DNA from: Pycnococcus provasolii
Taxonomy: Eukaryota; Chlorophyta; Pseudoscourfieldiophyceae; Pseudoscourfieldiales
Reading direction: 5' to 3'
Length of the DNA: 64,000 bases
NCBI GenBank assembly: GCA_049487715.1
Contig: CP150550.1
Location: forward strand, 310,001-374,000
The notes beneath the pieces are model-generated. The model ran no database searches. It was not told where the DNA came from and worked only from the letters and a program-made list of their open reading frames with translations. Shown in pieces: positions 40,882-50,404 of this stretch. The translations under genes were made by a program, and so were the position numbers. Position 1 is the first letter of the stretch. Each line of letters starts with the position of its first letter.

Positions 40882-43781
40882 TTTCATCGATGTAGGTTGC
40901 ATTCGCTGGCAAGATGCCATCTTTCCAGCGGATGCCCACCACCTTCTCGATGTGCCATGGTCGCTGATCTTGCACCCAATCTAGAAGGTCGAATGGCTCC
41001 ATTTTATTGAAGCGGCTTGAGTGATCCTTTCGTGATAATGTGTTGTATTCAACAAGGATCTCCTCATACGTCATGTCAACGAGCTTGGGCTTGCCGTAGT
41101 TGATCGGAGTGTGCAAAGGCAAACTCGAGCCCAAGGGTACCTCTCTCGCCGCCACGACGGCGGTATCCTCAGAGCTGAACGTCTCCGCTCGGCGAGCGCA
41201 GACGAAGTCGTGGAAGTCAGCAATGCCCGAGCTCCAGCACGGCGTCCCCGTCTGCACTTCATCCACGCTAACTCCGCACAGCTCGGTGCGCGCCACGTGG
41301 CCTGCGACACGGCGAAGCATCTCCTTGCCGATTGCCTTGGCGAGCTGGGGACTGACGGCATTGCCGATCTGCTTGTACTGTGCCTGGACGTCTCCAAGGA
41401 AACGGAAGTGGTCAGGAAATCCCTGGATGCGAGCCTTCTCGCGAATTGACATGACGCGAGGCGCGAATGGCACCAGGCTGCGATGCCAGTGGGGCTTATG
41501 GTACGAGTGGACGGTGTCATGCACGTCACTGTACGAAAAGCGCGCGTAGCACTCGGTGTCGCGTCCGCTTTTCATCGTAAGACACCAGAATGGCACCACC
41601 GGAAAGCGCTTGGAGGGGAGCGACCATCCATTTCGCAGGCGAGGCATTCGATCTTCTGCGTGTGCGCGTTTCCTCTCCACCTTCGCCGCAGCTTCACGGG
41701 CCTCCAGCATAGCCTTGTTCTTCTCCTCGTCGTTCTCCCATCCACCTGGAGGTGTCCTGGGCTTCTCGAAGTACTCGTCGCAGTCAATCATGTAGTCTGG
41801 AATCTTCGTGATCCACCTCTGGCGGATCGGAGCACGGTTGCCACCTCCCTGCTTCACATCGTCGTCATCTTCGTCGTCGCTTGGCTCGTCGTCAGCGTCA
41901 TCCGCGACATTGTCGTCCCACGCAACAGCTTTACCACTGCCAACGGCACCACTGCTGCGGTCGTGGTACCACTGCTCATCAGTTAGCTCCATAGCCTTTG
42001 GGCAGTGCAGAGATGATGTGTCGCCCGACATGTCGCGCCAACCTGCATCCTTGCGGTACGGAACCAGGTTGACGCGAAGTTGATCAGACCATCCAAGCGC
42101 GTACACCACGTGGTTCCTCACCTCTCCACCATCCTCGCCGCTTCCCCAGCACGCCTTGTTACTGCGAAGGTACGCTTCGTACAGTGTCGCAGGCTCGCTC
42201 GCGTAGCGGTGGGTCGCGGACTCCACCTCGCCCGTCATGGTCTTGGCTCCCTGAACCTCCTTCGCCATCTTCGGCAGATCGCATGAGATGGCGTCTCCGT
42301 AGACAAGCGCGCGAAGCGGCGGCTTGCCTATGTCATCCGTTACCAGGGCAGATGTCTTGGCAGCATCTGTCGCACACTGTTTTGCAACCGTGGAGAGCGT
42401 TGCCCGCCTCGGCCGATCTACCGACGGTGCCTCCGACGGCTCGGCGGCATTCTCGAGCGCCGCAAGTGCCTCCGCCGCATCTGTTGTCCTCTTTTCGGCA
42501 ACGCTTTGCTGAACCACCCGTAGATCGGATACGAGCACCGGCAGCGCGTCGGCGGAATTCGAGTTGCGGTACGCCATCTCCGACTCCTCCTCAAAGTCAT
42601 CGAGCGGGCGGCAGATTTTAGGCGGATGCCGGATCTGGTCGTCCTCATGCAGCCACTCGGCACTCGCCATGAAGATCATGCGATCACGCGTCTGCGGGCA
42701 TCCGTAGTGACCGGTGGTGAGCACGAATTTCTGTCTGTCCGTGCGACCGTCGTACGCAGCGCGAGATCTGCCGCCGCCTCGGCTGGCGCCGCCACCGCCA
42801 CCACGGTGCTCCTTGTGCTGGATGCTGTGAATATTCTCGTTCACCTTGTACCCCTTGGACGAGAATGCGGTTTTCAGCCACGTGACGACGTTTTCCTTGC
42901 ACACATCGGGCACCTCTTCCATCAACACGTACAGAGGCTGGTAAAGCCAAACAGCCTCCAGGAATCGCGCGAGAAGTTTATTCTCCTTATGCTCCATAAG
43001 CTTGGCGAGGTCTGTGGACGTGATGCGCGTCGTGTTGTAGCCGCTCCAACCTTGGCACGGTGGTCCACCCGTGATCACCTCAACATCGCCAGGCATGGGA
43101 AAGTGCTCTGGCGTGAATCTCTGCTTGTCGTTGAGGAATTCCGCGATACCCGCGAGTACGTTGCGCTTGAACGTTCGCACCCTTCGTCTCATCTGAGGTT
43201 GTTATGTCGCCAGGATCGCGCACCCACCTTCCCTTGCCGCCCGTCTTTGGGTTGGGGAGCCCGGGGGCGTAGAACTCCAGCCAGGGCAGCGCCACGCTTC
43301 CCTTCAAGACACCTGGGGTGATAGAGTCACAAAGCTGACGATGCTTGTGCTCCGACACCTTTGAAGACTTGGCCGCCGACCTGGCTTGCGTGGAGGCGAA
43401 CGCTAGGTGGTCCGTGGCGTGCTTCGACGAGATGCGCATGTCTGTGAAGTTCGTGGCGCTCGTCGCGCCACGCACGTTCGCCTTTCTCAGGTTAATGAGC
43501 CGTTTCGCGGTGCCTAGAAATCGCGCGACGCCCATGTGCAGTACGTTCACATCCGGATAGTTCGCCTTGTACGTTCGTGCGGGGTGTTCTTCCACCTCCA
43601 CCGCGGCGATCGACTTGATGGACACGTCAAGCTTCGCGCCGTTCGCTCCCGCGAACGCGGCGCTTCCATCAAAGTGCAGTCCCCCGCATCCTGCGAACAG
43701 CTCGAGCGTCCTAAGTTTTCTGGGCGTTCGGCGAGGCACGGTCGTACCCTCTCTCCACAGATCGTCGTCGATATCGCCCAT
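39725..43781 (-). CDS. DNA (cytosine-5) methyltransferase, large, probably one very short intron
   Basis: The first segment (43781 to about 43200) has motif I LRTLELFAGCGGLHFDG near residue 20 and the SAM-contacting acidic motif VEVEEHPARTYKANYPDVNV. The frame then changes, and the second segment (about 43192 to 39725) begins with the motif IV catalytic site EVITGGPPCQGWSGYN, with later motifs including EEVPD, the target-recognition region and QYKQIGNAVSPQLAKAIG (motif X). A GTGGGT donor and several AG acceptors 35-46 bp apart could join them. The C-terminal 550 residues carry an acidic Asp run, basic patches and a Lys/Ala-rich tail. Upstream of ATG 43781 the frame stays open; another ATG (43972) in a different frame reads MAPISDDDDDID. 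The family resembles DNMT1/CMT more than bacterial enzymes. Confidence 0.82.
40845..40880 (-). repeat. GAC trinucleotide run encoding poly-Asp
   Basis: About twelve GAC codons (GTC on the plus strand) give a poly-Asp tract in the methyltransferase C-terminal region. Confidence 0.9.
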
Positions 43782-44226
43782 GAGCGACGAGACGGCATTA
43801 TTCTTATTAGGGGCAGGGGCAGCCGCCGCCGCCTTGCCTTTAGAAGAAGCAGGAGCCTTGGACGAGCCCTTCTTATTAGAAGCAGGAGCAGCCGCAGCAG
43901 AGCACCACCACCACCACCAGGGGAGGCAGGTGCCATATCGATATCGTCGTCGTCGTCCGAGATCGGCGCCATTTCTTTACCAAAGAATGTGCCACGGAAT
44001 GAGGAAGGGCCTGCTTTGTTCAAACCTCGAAGCAGGGTGCAAAGCGGAAAAGCCGAAAGGGCGGGAACTCTCACGGGGGAAGATGATCGTTCGATTTCGG
44101 GGTTTAGGGCTGGCTTGGACCACTCTCCCCATCTTATTATGGGGATCCCTCGTGGGACCCATTTTTGAAGCAACGTCGAGGATTTTTTTTCCCCCTCGGG
44201 ATCCCGGTCGAGCAAACAAACAATAC
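43782..44226. other. Intergenic or 5'-exon region between methyltransferase and zinc-finger remnant
   Basis: On the minus strand this region has GCT/GCC-rich Ala codons and a GGT run that continue the methyltransferase frame without a stop to about 43910, so part may be coding. Further right, GGGATCCC-like palindromes occur near 44145-44205. Nothing else is supported. Confidence 0.45.
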
Positions 44227-44769
44227 ATGGCGGCGCACACGTTCCCCAGTTGGCACCATTGCTCGGAGACAGGGTGTGACTTCAAGAGCAAGATCGCGAG
44301 CGACTTGACGCGGCACCTCGCGAATAAGCACAACATCGGCGTGATATGGAAGTATTGCTCGGTGACAGGGTGTGAGTACAAGTCCAAGAACGCGAGCGAC
44401 TTAATCACTTAACGGAGCACGTCGCGCATGTGCACAACATCGGCGTGATATGGAAGTATTGCTCGGTGACAGGGTGTGAGTACAAGTTTATTGCCAAAGG
44501 AAGCAAGTACATGAGGGGTGCGCTTGGCGCTTCTCAACAACGGGTGGCTTGAGTACTTGTCGACAGACACGCTCCCTCCGACCGGCCACTTCAAGAGAGA
44601 GCATAAGATCGACTTCAGCTGCGCGGACGCATCTCCCGACAAGAGTTTTTGCCGCATCGACTTCGTTCTATCGTACGAATGTGGCTCGTACGTCTTCCTC
44701 GAGGTGGACGAGCATCAGCACCGATTCGGCTACGGCGGCAGCCTCTCGTGCGACGGCTCCCCACGTTGA
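44227..44769 (+). pseudogene. Decayed zinc-finger plus nuclease-like gene, frameshifted and truncated
   Basis: Reading from ATG 44227 gives C2H2-like units CSETGCDFKSKIASDLTRHLANKH and, 35 residues on, CSVTGCEYKSKNASDL (split), then a stop at 44410-44412. The next frame continues the second finger (HLTEHVAHVHNIGVIWKYCS) and stops near 44551. A third frame, from about 44518, reads LLNNGWLEYL, TGHFKREHKIDF, CRIDFVLSYECGSYVFLEVDEHQHRFGY and then ends early at 44769. The core D...(F)LEVDEHQH looks like a PD-(D/E)XK-type nuclease motif. I recall similar finger-plus-EVDEHQHR proteins in large families of marine algae and their viruses. Two frame breaks and a missing C-terminus indicate a dead copy. 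Confidence 0.7.
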
Positions 44770-44955
44770 TACTTCGTGTGGGGACCTCCCGGAGGTTCCC
44801 TTTTGGAAATAATTCCTTCAAGGAGATGGGGGTTTGTTTCGTGGATTAAAAATCTGGAACCCCCAAACGGAACCCCTCCCAAACTCCCTCCCACCCCAGG
44901 CTGCCAGGTGTCCCCTCACTTCCTCAGGTCGTCTGTTTCTCATTCTTCGACGCCA

Positions 44956-45942
44956 ATGGCAGCAGCTGTTGATGATGTTGTGGGCGCACATCGTGACTTG
45001 GGAGAGCTTGCGTACGAGGCGCTCAGACTCGCGTTCATGCCGTGGCAGCGAGAACGACGTCTTGCCAAGGAACGTGAGCGAACTCGAATTGCGCGACTGT
45101 CTTCTAGACTGATTTGTGCGAGTGCTGATCACTCGCTCGCGATACGAAGTGACGGCAGCGTCGCGTGCTGGGGACAAAACGACTGGGGCCTGGCGCCTCC
45201 CGATGACATCGACGGCGACTTCGTCGCGGTCGCAACGGGTTGGCATCACTCCATCGCACTTCGACGCGACGGAAATATCGCGTGCTGGGGACGCAACAAC
45301 CACGGCCAGGCGCATCCCGACGGCGTCGACGGCGACTTCGTCGCGATCGCTGCGGGTGGCGAACACTCGCTAGCACTTCGACGCGACGGCAACATTGCGT
45401 GCTGGGGCTGGAACCACCGCGGCCAGGCGCCTCCCGCTGGCGTCGACGGAGACTTCGTCGCGATCGCTGCGGGTGGCGAATACTCGCTAGCACTTCGACG
45501 CGACGGCACTATCGCGTGCTGGGGACACAACGACGAAGGCCAGGCGCCTCCCGACGGCGTCGAGGGCGACTTCGTCGCGATCGCAGCGGGTGGCGAACAC
45601 TCGCTCGCACTTCGACGCGAAGGAGGTATCGCGTGCTGGGGCGGCAATCGCTACGGCCGGGCACCTCCCGCCGGCGTCGCGGGTGACTTCGTCGCGATCG
45701 CAGCGGGTTGGCATCACTCCATCGCACTTCGACGCGGCGGAGGTATCGCTTGCTGGGGACGCAACGACGAAGGCCAGGCACCTCGCGCCGGCGTGCAGGG
45801 CGACTTCGTCGCGATCGCCGCGGGTGGTGATCACTCTTTGGCGCTTCGACGCGACGGCAACATTGCGTGCTGGGGAATGAACTACCGCGGCCAGGCACCT
45901 CCCGCCGGCGTCGCTGGTCCATTTAGGTTGCAAGATTTGTAA
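44956..45942 (+). CDS. RCC1-like repeat protein
   Basis: The product has 328 aa from ATG in GCCAATGGC. After an N-terminal basic helix (about residues 20-55) it consists of roughly seven tandem units of 39 aa, each with H-S-(I/L)-A-(L/I)-R, a DG turn, ACWG-x-N and GQAP-P-x-GV-x-GDFVAIAAG. This is the pattern of RCC1-type beta-propeller blades (ALR.DG.v.cWG.n..GQ). The units are close to identical, implying recent tandem duplication. No catalytic motif is seen; RCC1-like repeats commonly act in protein binding or as GEFs. It follows the zinc-finger remnant by 190 bp on the same strand. The frame upstream to 44776 is open but has no ATG. Confidence 0.8.
   Translation: MAAAVDDVVGAHRDLGELAYEALRLAFMPWQRERRLAKERERTRIARLSSRLICASADHSLAIRSDGSVACWGQNDWGLAPPDDIDGDFVAVATGWHHSIALRRDGNIACWGRNNHGQAHPDGVDGDFVAIAAGGEHSLALRRDGNIACWGWNHRGQAPPAGVDGDFVAIAAGGEYSLALRRDGTIACWGHNDEGQAPPDGVEGDFVAIAAGGEHSLALRREGGIACWGGNRYGRAPPAGVAGDFVAIAAGWHHSIALRRGGGIACWGRNDEGQAPRAGVQGDFVAIAAGGDHSLALRRDGNIACWGMNYRGQAPPAGVAGPFRLQDL
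45124..45900 (+). repeat. 117-bp coding tandem repeat (RCC1 units)
   Basis: About 6.5 copies of a 117-bp unit, each encoding 39 aa, highly similar at the DNA level (repeated GACTTCGTCGCGATCGC and CACTTCGACGCGACGG blocks). All six frames are nearly free of stops here, which explains several phantom ORFs on both strands. Confidence 0.85.
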
Positions 45943-45996
45943 AAAAACAATCAAATGTAGTACACTTGTAATTTCAGTTTACGAAAAAAATTAAGA

Positions 45997-48825
45997 TTAG
46001 GCCCACGACACGCCAGCCGTCTCCACCGTCGCCATGCTCGCCTTGCTGCTCAACAAACCCATCAGCATGATGCGCTCGCGCGTGCTCACACCAGGGCAGT
46101 GACTGCAGTGAAGACGAAGCAACGAAGGGTGGCAGCGGCTGATCACAAGCACGGCATCGCCAGAGATATCTTCGCAGAAGCTCACATCAAGTTCATTCAA
46201 GGAAGGAAAGCACACCTGCTGCGGCGGTGATGGCGGCTGCTCTTGATCGCGAGGGGTTGCGTTGCCATTCGAGAGGCGCGGGGATGCTGGAAGAGGTGGG
46301 GGCGGAGAAATCGGACGCTTGCAGGCGGGCGAGTCGAATGCACCCGACGACGATGACGACGACGACGACGATGCGCATGCCACGCCACAGCCTCCGCTCG
46401 TCGTGGATGGGAGGACCGCACGCGGCGTGCGTGGGCTTGAGGATGCCATCGCACCAGCCACTACGTCGGTGCGCACAGCACGTGCAACGGCACCGCCTCG
46501 ACGGCTCGTGCTTGCCTCGAGCTCCCTTGCACGAGCGACACGCCTTGTATCACGTGAGCTTGCACCTGCCAATGCATAGATAAACACATCTGTCACGTCT
46601 GTTCGTGACAGACGCAGCAACGTGAGTGTCGATGAAAATGACGCATCGTTCAGCATCTTCAGCATCTCGTCGTCGCCGCAATCTGGAATCCGGCTAAGGT
46701 CGAGCTCCGTAAGGCGTCCAAGCTCAAGCAAACCAGGCATCATCTCAGGAAGCGACATTGACGTGCAGCCTGCAAGGCGCAGCTTCTTCAGACGGCCAAG
46801 GCGCGGTAGTGCGCCCAGGAGAGCTTCGGAGGGGACATGGTGGCATTCGCGAATATCGAGCGTTATGAGAGGTAATGTTCGCACATCGGAATCTCCGATT
46901 CTTGCTGTCGACGGTCTCACAAGCTGCATCACTTCGCCGCCCGACGACGTGCGCCGGAGCGTGATGCCGCGAAGCTGCTCATCGTCGTCAAACACGTCCT
47001 CCTCCTCGTCGTCGTTGTCGTCGTCGTCGTCCAACGTGCCCTTTTCTACGAGAGCCGCCATCGACCTGTCCTTGAGCCTGTGGCAACGACTCAACTTAAG
47101 ACTTCGAAGTTTTCCTTTGCCAGCGCGAATTAGTGCAGCAATCTCGTCATCGTCTAGGCGATGGCAGCCTGACATATCCAGCGCGGTGAGGTTCCCGCAA
47201 ACCTCGCGAAGGCGTTCAGCGCCTTTCGCAAACGTGCCGTCGGGTCCCTCACCGCCGCACCTTGTGTGGCCAGTCACTTTCAGAACGCGAAGGGCCGCGG
47301 TACATCCGCTGAAAATCGTCGCGAGCGAGGCGGCAGTAATCTGCTCGCAGCAGCTAAGGTCGAGCGTATGCACGCTACGCAGAGTGCTTTCGCGCACAAG
47401 GAAATCTGCGTCGCCCGCGCTGAGGTTCACACAGTAGCTCAAATCGAGAGACGCGGGGCTCGTCCCTCCCAACAGCGCCTGCAGCACCTTGCCGTAGACG
47501 AGACGGCGGTTCGTAATTCGCGAAAGCACGTCGAGACGTGCTTCAGGTGGCAGATTATGCACCTGATCGCGGACCCTCGTCGAATGGATGTTAGATGCGA
47601 CGGCTGCTGACGCGATGCTCTTCAGCGTCGCCACGGTTCCCGCAATGGGCGTGCGACAGAGCGGACATACACGTCGATGCAGCGCATTGGCACACTGCGG
47701 GCAAAGTCTGTGAGCGCACGGACGCAGAGCAAGCGAGGCGACACGATCAAGGCAAACACAGCACCGGCTTTCGTCCTCAAGAGAGCCTGGCACGGGATGC
47801 GCTGTGCCGCCTGGACGCACCGCGCGTGGAGTGTACGTCAAGACAAGACGGCGCCGTGCCGAATGTCTGCTCGCTTCCGACGCGGTTTGCAACAACCTCG
47901 TTGCGGTAGTCGCAGGTCGTCGTCTATCGTCGTACTCGTTGTGAGCGTCCAAGACAGATGTCGGCGAAGGTAAGAGAGGCAGCTTGGGCATGAGAGTGCG
48001 GATAGGCCGCGGGGCTTGTGCGGATGGCGAAGGCATCATCGGTGTGCTAGTCGACGCAAGGGAAGAGCTGGACGAGCGCTGCTGCATTTGATCAGCCGGT
48101 GTTGTCGCACTCGTCTGCGTGGACGGTGCCGCCGCATAATGCGAGATTTGTGGTGGCAACGCCCGTCGCGGATTCGGCGCCTCAACGTGACGCGCCGTCG
48201 TGGGTGGCGTTGGAAGCCTTCTTCGTGCGGTCCCGCCAGTAGCCTCCCTGAGAGGGTTAGCCGTCGTCGCTCTTGCCATTGTCGTCGCGTATCCGTCTCT
48301 CGCGTTTGCGCGCGACCCGCTCAAGTTCATCGCGGTTCTCTCCGAGGCTGTGAGCCGGCTTGGTGTAGACGACACGTATCCGTCTCTCGCGTTTGCGCGC
48401 GACCCGCTCAAGTTCATCGCGGTTCTCTCCGAGGCTGTGAGCCGGCTTGGCGTCGTCGGCGCGTATCCGTCTCTCGCATTTGCGCGCGACCCGCTCAAGT
48501 TCATCGCGGTTCTCTCCGAGGCTGTGAGCCGGCTTGGCGTCGTCGGCGCGTATCCGTCTCTCGCGTTTGCGCGCGACCCGCTCAAGTTCATCGCGGTTCT
48601 CTCCGAGGCTGTGAGCCGGCTTGGCGTCGTCGGCGCGTATCCGTCTTTCGCGTTTGCGCGCGACCCGCTCAAGTTCATCGCGGTTCTCTCCGAGGCTGTG
48701 AGCCGGCTTGGTGTAGACGACACGCGAGAGATTCGTCGCACGACGCTGTGCAAGGGCGTATCACCCGACGTCGCTTCCCGCCCCGTTCCCCCGGACCTGG
48801 ACCTGGAGGAGTCGTTCGGCGGCAT
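45997..48825 (-). CDS. RING-finger/leucine-rich-repeat protein, probable E3 ubiquitin ligase
   Basis: The product has 942 aa. The N-terminus carries four or five 29-aa repeats (TPSRLTASERTAMNLSG + SRANARDGYAP). A C3HC4 RING follows at about residues 352-395: CCVCLDRVASLALRPCAHRLCPQCANAL...CPLCRTP. The C-terminal half has AMN1-type LRRs (LDLSCCEQITAASLATIF, LDMSGCHRLDDDEIAALI, LKLSRCHRLKDRSMAAL, LDIRECHHVPSEAL, LDVSFCEDISGDAVLVI). This combination suggests a RING E3 ligase that binds substrates through its LRRs; no F-box was found. The Ser/Ala-rich section before the last LRR is low complexity. The start codon is the first ATG, preceded by a divergent CCACA repeat. Confidence 0.8.
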   Translation of the reverse strand: MPPNDSSRSRSGGTGREATSGDTPLHSVVRRISRVSSTPSRLTASERTAMNLSGSRANAKDGYAPTTPSRLTASERTAMNLSGSRANARDGYAPTTPSRLTASERTAMNLSGSRANARDGYAPTTPSRLTASERTAMNLSGSRANARDGYVSSTPSRLTASERTAMNLSGSRANARDGYATTMARATTANPLREATGGTARRRLPTPPTTARHVEAPNPRRALPPQISHYAAAPSTQTSATTPADQMQQRSSSSSLASTSTPMMPSPSAQAPRPIRTLMPKLPLLPSPTSVLDAHNEYDDRRRPATTATRLLQTASEASRHSARRRLVLTYTPRAVRPGGTAHPVPGSLEDESRCCVCLDRVASLALRPCAHRLCPQCANALHRRVCPLCRTPIAGTVATLKSIASAAVASNIHSTRVRDQVHNLPPEARLDVLSRITNRRLVYGKVLQALLGGTSPASLDLSYCVNLSAGDADFLVRESTLRSVHTLDLSCCEQITAASLATIFSGCTAALRVLKVTGHTRCGGEGPDGTFAKGAERLREVCGNLTALDMSGCHRLDDDEIAALIRAGKGKLRSLKLSRCHRLKDRSMAALVEKGTLDDDDDNDDEEEDVFDDDEQLRGITLRRTSSGGEVMQLVRPSTARIGDSDVRTLPLITLDIRECHHVPSEALLGALPRLGRLKKLRLAGCTSMSLPEMMPGLLELGRLTELDLSRIPDCGDDEMLKMLNDASFSSTLTLLRLSRTDVTDVFIYALAGASSRDTRRVARARELEASTSRRGGAVARAVRTDVVAGAMASSSPRTPRAVLPSTTSGGCGVACASSSSSSSSSGAFDSPACKRPISPPPPLPASPRLSNGNATPRDQEQPPSPPQQVCFPSLNELDVSFCEDISGDAVLVISRCHPSLLRLHCSHCPGVSTRERIMLMGLLSSKASMATVETAGVSWA
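48285..48722 (-). repeat. 87-bp coding tandem repeat, five copies
   Basis: Units begin about every 87 bp near 48287, 48374, 48461, 48548 and 48635 and differ at only a few positions. Each encodes 29 aa of the RING/LRR protein. The plus strand is open throughout, giving a repetitive antisense phantom ORF. Confidence 0.9.
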
Positions 48826-49377
48826 TTAATACACGAGCCACACCACACCACACCACACCACAGGAGCCACGTGCGCACGCGGACGTCGAGTGCGAGTGCG
48901 AATGGGACGGAGAGAGGCCGTCCCACAAGAGCTGCGTGCGTGCGAGGGGAGAGAGAGCGAAGAATGATCGGCTGATCCCTTTCCCACCATCGTGCTCTTG
49001 CTCCACATCGTTGTCGTCACGGTGGTGACGGTGCTCTTCCATCTGCTATGTACTGTAAGTACGTGTATGCGTGTTTTGCCAGCATCAACTTCCGTTTGAA
49101 AGGGAGGTCAACTTGGCTCTGCAGCTCTGGTCTGTGCAGCGGCGCACCATTGCGCGGGTTCTGTGGCGTGCACACGTGGCAAGCGCGCTCCCTTGGCGGT
49201 AAATTGAGGATGGGCGGTGATGCCTCTGTTTGTTTTCGTCGACGCCTCTTGCTTAGCTTGCAGTAAGGCGCTTACAACCACGCGGCCCGCCTACATGAGC
49301 GTGCGTCGTTGGACATACAAAGTCTATAAACTTACATACATACATACACGCGGTCAAAAAGAGCGTCGTTTCGTTGT
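48826..49377. other. Intergenic region with CCACA repeat
   Basis: A CCACA pentamer repeat spans 48838-48862 directly upstream of the RING/LRR gene start. The remainder has no supported gene. Confidence 0.6.
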
Positions 49378-50016
49378 TTAACCCAACTTCTCGCTGACCA
49401 GGCTCATGGTGAAGCAGTCGTAAACGCTCTCGCCGTCATCATTCAGCTTGTCGTCACGACCGTCGCACTCGTTCCGGAAGTACTCGCCGAGCTCCACGTA
49501 GCCGTATCCATATGCGAAGTGCAAGGGCGTATTCCCGCGGGCGTTGCACGCATTCACGTCCGCGCCTCTTGCGACGAGCATCCGGCAGAGTTCTTCGTGG
49601 CCGTTCTGCGCCGCAATCATCAGGAGCGTGTTCCCGTTGCTGTCGCGAATGTCCACGGAAGTTCCCGCGTCGACGATTCGGCACAGCTCTCTGTGGTGGT
49701 TCCACCGCGCGAGCTTGTGCGCTTCTTTCGTTCTGTCCTGCGATTTCATGCCCCTTGGGTTCGTTGTCGCACTACGTTTCGACCTCACCAGCATGGCCAT
49801 CGCTTCTGTTGCGCCATCTCCGCCAGGAAGGTCCAACAGAGAAGGTGCGGCACCATTTCCGTTGTTTTGACGGCCTATGAGAGGCAAGACGGCCAAGGCG
49901 TCCTCCTCCTCGAGGCGCGGCGACGCACGGGTCTGGTGCGCTGTATTACTCATCATGGACGGCGGCAGGATGGCTGGCGCGGCGTTCCGCCGACCGGCCG
50001 CACGAGGCTGGGTCAT
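49378..50016 (-). CDS. Ankyrin-repeat protein
   Basis: The 212-aa product has a disordered N-terminus of about 100 residues and ankyrin repeats in the second half: ELCRIVDAGTSVDIRDSNGNTLLMIAAQNGHEELCRMLVARGADVNACNARGNTPLHFAYGYGYVELGEYF (split across two to three repeats). The repeats are canonical (G-x-T-x-L-x-A-A, GADVN). No partner domain is visible, so the role is unknown. The ATG at 50016 is the first after an in-frame stop; the GTG upstream was not used. A six-unit telomere-type tract lies about 140 bp upstream. Confidence 0.82.
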   Translation of the reverse strand: MTQPRAAGRRNAAPAILPPSMMSNTAHQTRASPRLEEEDALAVLPLIGRQNNGNGAAPSLLDLPGGDGATEAMAMLVRSKRSATTNPRGMKSQDRTKEAHKLARWNHHRELCRIVDAGTSVDIRDSNGNTLLMIAAQNGHEELCRMLVARGADVNACNARGNTPLHFAYGYGYVELGEYFRNECDGRDDKLNDDGESVYDCFTMSLVSEKLG

Positions 50017-50404
50017 GGGACCACGACGAGGCTGGACCAACACGTTTCACAAGAGAGCACAAGTGGTCGTCGACGACGCGGATGAAACGTTTTCTCGTAC
50101 CAAAGGTAGTGCAAGACCTCTTAAGACGAAGTGAAGACTTTTTCAAAGAACTGCCTCACCTAACCCTAACCCTAACCCTAACCCTAACCCTAACGTTGAT
50201 CTACTGTAGGGACGAAGCTGGGCCATAAAGGTAGACAAACGGGAACCTGTCACACTCCTTAGGACATAGACTATGTTTTTATACCGCAGTTTCTATCGGG
50301 TGCCCTACTTTACCACTATAAAAGAAAGGAACTTATTTACAAGTCGTCATTCAAAGTCGGTGAAAGTCTGAGTGCCTTAAGTAGGAAGGGAAGGCGCCCA
50401 TCCT
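50017..50404. other. Intergenic region containing a telomere-type tract
   Basis: Between the ankyrin gene start and the sialyltransferase-like gene end. Only the (CCCTAA)n tract at 50159-50194 stands out. Confidence 0.6.
50159..50194 (-). repeat. Interstitial telomere-type repeat, about six units
   Basis: The longest tract in the window: six CCCTAA units on the plus strand without a mismatch, TTAGGG on the sense strand of the ankyrin gene, 143-178 bp upstream of its ATG. Confidence 0.95.

Noticed and set aside
40435-40920. 161-codon minus-strand ORF with poly-Thr overlapping the methyltransferase
   Set aside because: Out-of-frame reading of the GAC repeat region; the methyltransferase frame runs through it without a stop.
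48285-48722. Evenly spaced repeats that could suggest a CRISPR array
   Set aside because: Units are contiguous 87-bp copies without unique spacers, in frame with a eukaryotic protein.
48200-48829. Repetitive plus-strand ORF (AYPSLAFARDPLKF units) with a signal-peptide-like start
   Set aside because: It is the exact antisense of the 87-bp coding repeat of the RING/LRR gene; the repeat makes every frame open.
50159-50194. Telomere repeats taken as a chromosome end or fusion point
   Set aside because: Only six units, with ordinary genes on both sides and similar tracts upstream of many genes; no head-to-head orientation switch.
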